Assembly: GCF_007625155.1 (NCBI RefSeq)
Contig: NZ_VMNK01000013.1
Location: 1-64,000 of the forward strand
From: Denitromonas halophila
Lineage (GTDB): Bacteria > Pseudomonadota > Gammaproteobacteria > Burkholderiales > Rhodocyclaceae
Direction: 5' to 3'
Length of the DNA: 64,000 nucleotides
The notes beneath the pieces were generated by a model. The model saw nothing but the letters and a program-made list of their open reading frames with translations, did not search any database and was not told the origin of the DNA. Shown piece by piece: positions 42,150 to 49,332 of the stretch. The position numbers were made by a program, and so were the translations under genes. Every line of letters begins with the position of its first letter. Within the stretch, counting starts at the first letter, position 1.

Positions 42150-42899
42150 ATGAATATTCTCGCCTTGATTCCCGCACGGATGGGTAGCAGCCGTTTCCCT
42201 GGAAAACCGATGGCGCCGATCCTCGGAAAGCCGATGATCGGGCATGTGTACGAGCGCGTCGCAAAATCGCCTATGCTCACCCTGACCGCCGTGGCAACAT
42301 GCGACAAGGAAATCTTCGACTATGTCGAATCGATCGGCGGCGTAGCGGTCATGACGGGGAACGAGCACGAGCGCGCGACCGATCGCTGTGCGGAAGCCCT
42401 CGTCGCGCTCGAGCGCGCCAACAACACGACATACGACATCATCGTCATGGTTCAGGGTGACGAGCCCATGACCCATCCGGACATGATTGCCGAGGCCGTG
42501 CAGCCATTGATCGACCACGCCGATGTTCAGGTCACCAATTTGCTGGGCAAGATCAAGGATGCGGCCGAGTTCGAGGACAGGAATTGCATTAAGGTCGTCT
42601 GCGATCTTCAGTTGAATGCCATGTATTTCTCCCGGGAGCCGATCCCGACCCGTTGCAAGGTCGATCAGATTCCGATGGGCAAGCAGGTCTGCGTCATTCC
42701 GTTTCGTCGGCAATTCCTGCTCGATTACACCAAGCTCGCGCCTACGCCGCTGGAGATCGTGGAGTCGGTGGACATGATGCGTGTGCTTGAGCATGGAATG
42801 CGTGTTCGAATGGCGCCCACCCGGCACGACACCCAGGCGGTCGATACGCCGGCGGATCTGAAGAAGGTCCAGGGCTTGATGCAGGGACTTGATGCCTGA
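42150..42899 (+). CDS. KdsB-like CMP-ulosonic acid synthetase, divergent paralogue
   Basis: This 249-residue nucleotidyltransferase has the KdsB fold: IPARMGSSRFPGKPMAPILGKPM (CTP binding), VATCDKEIF, TGNEHERATDRCAEAL, VQGDEPMTHPDMI, then SREPIPTR and PLEIVESVDMMRVLEHGM. True KdsB makes CMP-Kdo for LPS. Here the segment after SREPIP (CKVDQIPMGKQVCVIPF) differs from the usual GIYAYR-type region, which contacts the sugar. It is also embedded among glycan genes. It therefore probably activates a related 3-deoxy-ulosonic acid, perhaps the product of the HpcH/HpaI aldolase at 38889. The housekeeping KdsB is presumably elsewhere. Confidence 0.82.
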   Translation: MNILALIPARMGSSRFPGKPMAPILGKPMIGHVYERVAKSPMLTLTAVATCDKEIFDYVESIGGVAVMTGNEHERATDRCAEALVALERANNTTYDIIVMVQGDEPMTHPDMIAEAVQPLIDHADVQVTNLLGKIKDAAEFEDRNCIKVVCDLQLNAMYFSREPIPTRCKVDQIPMGKQVCVIPFRRQFLLDYTKLAPTPLEIVESVDMMRVLEHGMRVRMAPTRHDTQAVDTPADLKKVQGLMQGLDA

Positions 42900-44844
42900 C
42901 AGTGATTGCCGGCCAAGCGAAAGCACGGCGGGGCGTGTTCTGGTCTGGGACGCGGAGGGTGTGCCAGACGCTGGCTTTGAGCTGACGGTCCTCTGGCAAG
43001 GTTTCGAGCAAGGCTCGTCGCAGGGCGGGCGGATGGTCTCCATTGCACGTCTCGTCGAGGACGGTGCCGATGCGCAGAGAGCGCGCTATCTTGCGTGGCT
43101 GCATGCCCTTGGCCAAGCACCGGTTAACGGCAGGACGGTTGCCGAGCATCTGATGATTCGCCCGGCGCTCAGCTATTGGTGGATGGCCGCCCCGGCGCAG
43201 AAATTCAGCATCTCGGCGGCATCCCTCGTTCCTGATGCGATGAAACTGCTTGCGCTGGAGACCTTGCTGGCCAACGAGAAGGAACGGGCGGTCGTGCTGC
43301 ATTCGGCCAATGCACGGCTGGCTGAATGCCTGGCGTCGTATTGCGTAGACATGCAGTGCCGTTTCGAATGGCGTCAACCTGAGCCGTCCGGGCCGGCGGT
43401 GCAGTCACGACGAAGTGCCTACGGCCGGCTTTCACCCCGGTTGCGCGCCGTGATCTCGTTCGGGTGGTATTGCGCGTCCAGGTTGCCCGCCGTTTTTCGT
43501 CAGTCGGGCGCGCGCGCCGGCGCCGGGACGCTGTCTTTTTTTGACGTGCTGGTGCATCTGGACCGGCGGGCGATTGGTTCCGGTCGATTCATGTCGAACT
43601 ACTGGGGCCCTCTTGTTGATCGGCTTGCCGATGACGGAGTCCGGACCAACTGGTTTCACTTCTTTCATCCGCACGCTGCCGTCCCGACGTTTGCCGCGGC
43701 GCGTCGCCTTGTTGGGCGCTTTCAGGAAAACGCAGCCGGCCGGCAGTTTCACCGCTTGATCGACATGTTTCCGCCGCTCACGAAGGCCGTCCGGGCGTGG
43801 CGTGACTACCGGCGCCTTCAGCGGGCGGTCCGAGCGATTGAGGGTTGCCATGCCGAGGTGCGTCCGGAGGGATCGGTCCTCCAGCTTTGGCCGCTGCATC
43901 AGGACGAGTGGACGGAGTCGGTGTCGGGACCCAATGCCCTGATGGAATGCCTTCGGCTCGGTTTGTTCGAAGTGGCCCTGTCCCGCCTTCCCCGGCAGCA
44001 GGCTGGCGTGTATATCTGCGAGAACCAACCCTGGGAGATGTCGCTGATTTATGCCTGGCGAAACAGCGGCCATGGCAAACTCATCGCGGCGCCTCATTCG
44101 ACGATTCGCTATTGGGACTTGCGGTATTTTTATGACCGGCGCAGCTATTCTTCCGCCAGACCGAGTGATCTGCCCATGCCCGATCACTACGCCGTGAATG
44201 GCCCTGTCGCCAAGGCGGCGGCGCTGGCCGGCGCGTATCCGGCAGACAAGATCGTCGACGTCGAGGCGCTGCGATTCATGCATCTCGGTCGCCCAAGCGC
44301 GCACCGCAAGCCTGGGCGTGAGCGCACAGGTATGCTGATCTGCGGCGATTTTCTGGCGACGACTAACGACAGGATCTTCGACTGGCTGCAGCGGGCCGAG
44401 GCGGATCTGCCGGCCGGCGCGAACTTTGTCTTCAAGCCACACCCGGCCTTCCCTTACCAAGCGCCCCCCGATTTTGCGGCGCGCATCGGCTTGCGCGTCG
44501 ATGAGCGGGCGCTTGAGGAATTGCTGCCAGACTGCGACATCGTCGTCACAAGTGCGATCACCTCTGCAGCCGTCGATGCCTATTGCGCGGGCAAGCAGGT
44601 CATACAGATTCCCGATGGGCATGGGGTGAACGCCAATGCGCTGCGCGGGCTGGCCGGTGCTCGATTGGTGAGCTCGCCCAGCGATCTGGCTGGCGCGCTT
44701 CAAGCGGCTTTGGCCGGCGACGCGGTCGCGGTGGCAGAGCCTTACTTCAATCTGGACCCGTCCCTGCGGGCATGGCGGGAAGCGCTGGGGGCGGGGCAGG
44801 ACGTGCAGACCTTTCAAACCAAGTCAGGATCGGGAGACCGCTGA
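42892..44844 (+). CDS. Putative surface carbohydrate biosynthesis protein (LIC13510-like)
   Basis: This 650-residue protein lacks obvious catalytic motifs I can name with confidence. Its overall layout resembles a large family of O-antigen-associated proteins best known from Leptospira. The second half contains VYICENQPWEMSLIYAWRN, GKLIAAPHSTIRYWD, a conserved FVFKPHPAFPYQAP and IVVTSAITSAAVDAYCAGKQVI, which resemble the donor-binding end of GT-B transferases. It may transfer the CMP-activated ulosonic acid made by its neighbour. It has no signal peptide. The ATG at 42892 overlaps the KdsB-like gene by eight bases. Confidence 0.72.
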   Translation: MPDSDCRPSESTAGRVLVWDAEGVPDAGFELTVLWQGFEQGSSQGGRMVSIARLVEDGADAQRARYLAWLHALGQAPVNGRTVAEHLMIRPALSYWWMAAPAQKFSISAASLVPDAMKLLALETLLANEKERAVVLHSANARLAECLASYCVDMQCRFEWRQPEPSGPAVQSRRSAYGRLSPRLRAVISFGWYCASRLPAVFRQSGARAGAGTLSFFDVLVHLDRRAIGSGRFMSNYWGPLVDRLADDGVRTNWFHFFHPHAAVPTFAAARRLVGRFQENAAGRQFHRLIDMFPPLTKAVRAWRDYRRLQRAVRAIEGCHAEVRPEGSVLQLWPLHQDEWTESVSGPNALMECLRLGLFEVALSRLPRQQAGVYICENQPWEMSLIYAWRNSGHGKLIAAPHSTIRYWDLRYFYDRRSYSSARPSDLPMPDHYAVNGPVAKAAALAGAYPADKIVDVEALRFMHLGRPSAHRKPGRERTGMLICGDFLATTNDRIFDWLQRAEADLPAGANFVFKPHPAFPYQAPPDFAARIGLRVDERALEELLPDCDIVVTSAITSAAVDAYCAGKQVIQIPDGHGVNANALRGLAGARLVSSPSDLAGALQAALAGDAVAVAEPYFNLDPSLRAWREALGAGQDVQTFQTKSGSGDR

Positions 44845-45728
44845 TGGCTCAGCAACCGACGCATCCGAGCGCCGAGGCCCTGCCAGCGTTGTCCGTGGTC
44901 ATGGCCACGCTGGGTGGGGCGCAGATTGCGCGAACGATTGCCGAAATGAACCGAGGCTCGGTTCGGCCGACGGAGATTCTCATCTGCATCCCGGAAGAGG
45001 ACGCGCATCGGGTGGCGACCTTGTCAGTCGACAACGTGTGCATCGTGCCCACCAAGGTGCGCGGGCAGGTCGCGCAACGGGCAGAAGGGTTCCGGCAGGC
45101 GTCGTGCCCGGTCGTAATGCAACTGGACGACGACATTCTGCTCGCCAGAGATGCCATCGAGGCCTTGATGGCGTCGCTGGTGGCGTTGGGGCGAGGGCAT
45201 GTCGTTGGCGCCGTTTTCTACAATTCGGTGACCGCCGAACCCTTGTCGAAGATCGACACCGGGCTGCGCGGATTCATCATCAATCTCTATGAGAGTGCCG
45301 TGCGTGGGCTGCCATGGGGAAAGCGTCGCATGGGCGCGCTGAGCAAGATCGGCGGCTGCGGCAGCGTAGACCCCCGGTGCTGCGACGAAGACCTCGTGAC
45401 GACCGCCTGGTTGCCAGGCGGGTGCTCCCTGTCCTTTCGCGAAGACCTGGTCCTCGACGCCTTCTTTCCCTTCCGCGGAAAGGCCTACTCTGAAGACATT
45501 ATTCATTCCTGTCTGAGGGCGCGGAAGGGCATGACGCACCACGTTGCGGTAACCGCCAAGGCGACGATCCTTCCGCCGGAGCGCGGTGTGACGCGCGACA
45601 GTGCCATGGCCGAAATCAGGGCGCGACGATACGCTGCACAAATGCTGGGCGGTAACATGGCTCGGGCCACCTTCGCTGCCATTCTCGACATCGTCCGGCG
45701 CCAGGTGGCTGCCTTGCTCGCGCGATAG
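44844..45728 (+). CDS. Family 2 glycosyltransferase
   Basis: This 294-residue GT-A-type transferase has LSVVMATLGGAQIARTI near the start, PTEILICIPEED, and the metal-binding acidic motif MQLDDDILLARDAI. A later block LPGGCSLSFREDLVLD and AYSEDIIHSCLRARKG carries the catalytic-base region. It should add a sugar to the lipid-linked repeat on the cytoplasmic face. The donor is unknown. Its ATG overlaps the previous stop by one base. Confidence 0.86.
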   Translation: MAQQPTHPSAEALPALSVVMATLGGAQIARTIAEMNRGSVRPTEILICIPEEDAHRVATLSVDNVCIVPTKVRGQVAQRAEGFRQASCPVVMQLDDDILLARDAIEALMASLVALGRGHVVGAVFYNSVTAEPLSKIDTGLRGFIINLYESAVRGLPWGKRRMGALSKIGGCGSVDPRCCDEDLVTTAWLPGGCSLSFREDLVLDAFFPFRGKAYSEDIIHSCLRARKGMTHHVAVTAKATILPPERGVTRDSAMAEIRARRYAAQMLGGNMARATFAAILDIVRRQVAALLAR

Positions 45729-45736
45729 GGGGCTTG

Positions 45737-46687
45737 ATGACGGCCTCCAATATCGTTCTGACCGGTGCGACGGGTTTCATCGGGCAGCACTTCGTGCAAG
45801 CGGCGCAGGGTCGTGCGGTCAGCGCTCTGACGCGAGGACTGAAGGATCGCTCCGGCGCGCCCGACAACATCAGGTGGGTTACCGGTGATCTCGTCTCGCC
45901 CGGGAGCTGGGCCTCGCTCTTGACGCCCGGATGTACCGTCATCAATCTGGCCTATCCGGAAAGCCTGTCGTCCGAGCAGTCGCTTGGGGCAGCGCAGGCG
46001 ATGGTCAGGGCATGCGCCGAGGCGAATGCGGCGAGGCTGATCCACTGCAGCACGGTATCGGTCTATGGGCGCACATCGGGGGGGATGATTGACGAGACGA
46101 CGCCCTGCAACCCGCTGGATGAATATGGGGGCAGAAAGCTGGCCATCGAGGAGGCGATTCGCGCGTCGGATTCGGGCGCCTGCGAGGTTGCAGTGCTTCG
46201 CCCCGCCGCCGTTTTCGGTGCCGGTGGGCAGAATCTCGTCGCTTTGGCGAACAGTCTCTGCGGCGGCGCGGCCCTGGCCAACTACCTGCGGGCATCGCTG
46301 TTTGGTCGGCGGAGGATGCATCTTGTACCGGTGCAGACGGTGGTTGCTGCCTTGCTGTTTCTGGCCGACTGCGAGCGCCCCATTGGCGGCGAGGTATTCA
46401 ATGTGTCCGACGATGACGACGCGCTAAACAATTTCCGGGATGTTGAGAGGATTCTTGCCGAGGCGCTGGAGATTCCGGCGCGCAAGCTCCCCGTCCTGCC
46501 GATTCCGTCCGTCGTGCTGAAGTCGCTGTTGCACTTGCGCGGGCGAAGCGAGCGAGATCCGCATTGCGTGTATCGCGCCGACAAGATTCGGCAATTGGGG
46601 TTCGTGTCCCCCATCGATTTCGAAGCCGCGCTTCGATCATTTGCGATGCTTTGCCGATCGGACCGAATCGTGCGAGGACGGCCTTGA
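45737..46687 (+). CDS. NAD-dependent sugar epimerase/reductase
   Basis: This 316-residue extended SDR has IVLTGATGFIGQHFVQAA, CSTVSVYGRTSGG, EYGGRKLAIEEAI with Tyr and Lys, and VAVLRPAAVFGAGGQN. It resembles UDP-glucose 4-epimerase-like proteins or WbpV-like reductases. AGGGGG precedes the ATG at 45737. It overlaps the following glycosyltransferase by four bases (TTGA). Confidence 0.82.
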   Translation: MTASNIVLTGATGFIGQHFVQAAQGRAVSALTRGLKDRSGAPDNIRWVTGDLVSPGSWASLLTPGCTVINLAYPESLSSEQSLGAAQAMVRACAEANAARLIHCSTVSVYGRTSGGMIDETTPCNPLDEYGGRKLAIEEAIRASDSGACEVAVLRPAAVFGAGGQNLVALANSLCGGAALANYLRASLFGRRRMHLVPVQTVVAALLFLADCERPIGGEVFNVSDDDDALNNFRDVERILAEALEIPARKLPVLPIPSVVLKSLLHLRGRSERDPHCVYRADKIRQLGFVSPIDFEAALRSFAMLCRSDRIVRGRP

Positions 46688-47856
46688 AAATACTTCTGGT
46701 CAATCACTTGCTGGACCCCGTGTCGGGCGGGGGGACGGCGGAGCGTACGCTCCAGATGGCGCGTTTTCTCGCGACGGAAGGTGCCGAATGCACCTTGCTG
46801 ACGCTGGATATCGGCGGCATTGGCGCAGGGGCGCGCCCGTCGCTGATCAGCGGCGTCAAGGTCGTGGCCGTCCCGTGCCTGAACCAGCGCTTCTTCCTGC
46901 CTTACCTGCGCTACGCCAGACTCAAGGCGCTTGTGGAGGGCGCCGATGTCGTCTATCTCTCGGGGCACTGGACACTCCTCAACGCATGGGTTTTCCATGT
47001 CTGCAAGCGGCTCGGAAAGCCTTATCTCTTTTGCCCGGCCGGTGCGCTCAAGCCTTTTGGGCGTTCTCGTGTCTTGAAATGGCTGTACGCCAAGCTCGTC
47101 GGCGGCAGCCTGGCGCGATCCGCGGCCGCCTGTGTGGCGGTCACCGAGGGAGAGAAATCGGATTTTGCCGAGTGCGGGGTGCCGGCTGAGCGTGTGGTCG
47201 TGGTGCCAAACGGGATTGATCCCGCCGAATATGTGCTGGCCAACCCGACAGGGGAGGTGGCCAGTTTTCGCCGCAAGCTCGGGCTCGACGCGTCGCGCTT
47301 CATTCTTTTTCTTGGTCGTTTGAACCCGATCAAGGGGCCGGATCTCTTGCTGGAGGCGTTTTCACGCTTGCCGCCATCGGCGCGGGATGTCCACCTGGTG
47401 CTGGCCGGGCCGGATGGCGGCATGAGAGGGCTTCTTGAGCAGAGCGTCGCCGCGCTCGGTCTCGACGGACGGGTCCACTTTGCCGGTTACGTCGGTGGCT
47501 CAGAGAAGGTCGCCGCACTGCATGCAGCCACGGTGCTGGCCATACCCTCGCGGCGCGAGGCAATGTCCATCGTCGTTCTGGAGGGCGGTATTTGCGCCTG
47601 TCCCGTAGTATTTACGGATACCTGTGGTCTTGATGCGATTGCGCGCGACAATGCGGGCGTCATGGTGCCGGTCTCGGCCGCGGCGCTCTCAGGGGCCTTG
47701 GAGAATCTGCTTGCGAGTCCTGAAGAGCTGCGCCGCTCCGGCGAGCAGTTGCAGCGTATAATCCGCCAGCATTATTTGTGGCAATCACAGGCGCGGCGTC
47801 TTCTGGCCTTGGCGGAGCATGTCGCCTCGAATCCTGGCCAGGAAAAAAACGGGTAG
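46684..47856 (+). CDS. Family 4 (GT-B) glycosyltransferase
   Basis: This 390-residue retaining transferase starts with KILLVNHLLDPVSGGGTAERT. It has VVPNGIDPAEYVL, FILFLGRLNPIKGPDLLLEAF, and the EX7E-type donor motif REAMSIVVLEGG (about residues 285-296). It should add one sugar to the repeat unit using a nucleotide-sugar donor. The start is TTG 46684, overlapping the previous TGA; longer in-frame starts lie inside the epimerase gene. Confidence 0.88.
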   Translation: MKILLVNHLLDPVSGGGTAERTLQMARFLATEGAECTLLTLDIGGIGAGARPSLISGVKVVAVPCLNQRFFLPYLRYARLKALVEGADVVYLSGHWTLLNAWVFHVCKRLGKPYLFCPAGALKPFGRSRVLKWLYAKLVGGSLARSAAACVAVTEGEKSDFAECGVPAERVVVVPNGIDPAEYVLANPTGEVASFRRKLGLDASRFILFLGRLNPIKGPDLLLEAFSRLPPSARDVHLVLAGPDGGMRGLLEQSVAALGLDGRVHFAGYVGGSEKVAALHAATVLAIPSRREAMSIVVLEGGICACPVVFTDTCGLDAIARDNAGVMVPVSAAALSGALENLLASPEELRRSGEQLQRIIRQHYLWQSQARRLLALAEHVASNPGQEKNG

Positions 47857-47868
47857 TAGTGTCCGTCA

Positions 47869-49278
47869 ATGATTCGTGTTGTTCTCTTTCTTTTTCTTGC
47901 GTCCGTTGTTGGGTTGTCGTTTGTCGCGGGTTTGCGCTATTCCGGGCATTGGGCGGTGTATCTCTCTTTTGCCATCGCCGCGAACGCGCTGCTGCTTGCA
48001 GGGTTTCGCAGGGGGGCGCTGTACTTTGACACCTTCATCGGCATTTTCCTGTGGCTCGGTTTCTGGCTGAAGCTCTCCATTCGCGTGGCCTTCCTGGGGG
48101 GCGAGTTCAGCGAACCCGTGGGCGCATTCGATGCTTCGCCGCAGTCCTTCGATGCCGTTCTGCTTGTGGCCACTGCCAGCTTTTCAGCATTGCTGCTCGC
48201 AACTTTCGTGCGGGAGCGTTGCTTTACCTATCCGGCGCTGGCCCCTGGTTGCGCCGACTCCGGGCTGTTCCTGTTCTACCGGAAGTATCGCGGCCTCGTC
48301 GTGACAGTCTTCCTTGTCACGATTCTTCTCGCAGCGCTGAGCAATGTCTGGCTCGGGATCTATCAGCGCGGGATGGTCACAGGAACCGTGCTGCCCTTCG
48401 GTCTGAACGGCGTGTACAAATGGGCACTGCAGTTTGGGCTTGCTTCGATCTCGGCGCTGATCGTGCGCTTCGAGATCGAGCTTGGACGGCGCTTGACGCC
48501 GCTTGCCATCATCGTTCCTGTGTTTGAAGGTTTCATGTCGAATACGGCGATGCTCAGCCGGGGGATGGTGTTGAACGCGTCCGCCATCGGCGTTGGTGGA
48601 TTGCGAACAATGCTGTCCCGGACAATGAGAATTGGGGCACTGCGCCTTGGCGCGGCATCTGTCTTGTTCTGCCTTTTGTTCGTGATATCGGTTCTTGCCG
48701 TCAATTATCTTCGTATCGCGGCCTTCAACATGGGTGAAGAGGGTGTTCGGTCACAGACCGCAGCGGTCACCGGGAGTATGACTACTCCGCTATTTATTGA
48801 TCGATGGGTGGGTATCGAGGGCCTGATGGCGGTCGCCTCATCCGACATCAAGGGGTGGGATCTGTGGCGGGCGGCATGGCAAGAGCGCTTTCAGGAGGGG
48901 ACGCCAAGTCTGTACGATCAGCGACTCATCGCCTCTCCGTATTTGACCCCCGGGGTCGATCGCTCGCGGAATCATTTTGTCTCCTTGCCAGGGATGGTTG
49001 CTTTTCTTTACTACCCCGGATCGATGCTGTTCCTGTGTGCATCGTTGCTCGTTGTAGCCTGGTCCGCCGCTTTTCTTGAATACCTGACCTACCGATTCTG
49101 TGGCGCGAACTGGATTCTTTGTGCGCTGTTTGCACAGGTGATCGCTTTCCGCTACGCAAGCTTTGGCTACGTCCCCGGGCAGTCGTATCTTCTTTTCGGG
49201 TCTCTGATCCTCAATGGTGCCCTGATCCTGCTTGCCGATCGACTGCTGCTGCGTGTTCAGCAAAATGGTGTGGCATGA
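47869..49278 (+). CDS. Polytopic membrane protein, possible Wzy-type oligosaccharide polymerase
   Basis: This 469-residue protein is highly hydrophobic with about ten predicted membrane helices (for example residues 3-20, 30-45, 50-68, 88-106, 137-158). A large loop (about 285-370, with PLFIDRWVGIEGLMAVASS and RSRNHFVSLPGMVAF) is in the place of the periplasmic loop of O-antigen polymerases. No sequence family is recognisable by eye. Its position among glycosyltransferases makes a polymerase or a glycan-modifying membrane enzyme the best guess. Its base composition is lower in GC than the block before it. Confidence 0.65.
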   Translation: MIRVVLFLFLASVVGLSFVAGLRYSGHWAVYLSFAIAANALLLAGFRRGALYFDTFIGIFLWLGFWLKLSIRVAFLGGEFSEPVGAFDASPQSFDAVLLVATASFSALLLATFVRERCFTYPALAPGCADSGLFLFYRKYRGLVVTVFLVTILLAALSNVWLGIYQRGMVTGTVLPFGLNGVYKWALQFGLASISALIVRFEIELGRRLTPLAIIVPVFEGFMSNTAMLSRGMVLNASAIGVGGLRTMLSRTMRIGALRLGAASVLFCLLFVISVLAVNYLRIAAFNMGEEGVRSQTAAVTGSMTTPLFIDRWVGIEGLMAVASSDIKGWDLWRAAWQERFQEGTPSLYDQRLIASPYLTPGVDRSRNHFVSLPGMVAFLYYPGSMLFLCASLLVVAWSAAFLEYLTYRFCGANWILCALFAQVIAFRYASFGYVPGQSYLLFGSLILNGALILLADRLLLRVQQNGVA

Positions 49279-49332
49279 GGCTCTGCGGTAAAGGAACGGC
49301 TGGGCGGCTCGTCGTCAGCAGGAGATGACCGG

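Noticed and set aside
42150-42899. Housekeeping kdsB for LPS core
   Set aside because: The gene is embedded in the polysaccharide locus and its sugar-contact segment differs from usual KdsB, so a specialised paralogue is more likely, though not proven.
43432-44817. 461-codon minus-strand frame opposite the LIC13510-like gene
   Set aside because: Same composition as other antisense frames and no motif, although the plus-strand gene is itself poorly characterised.
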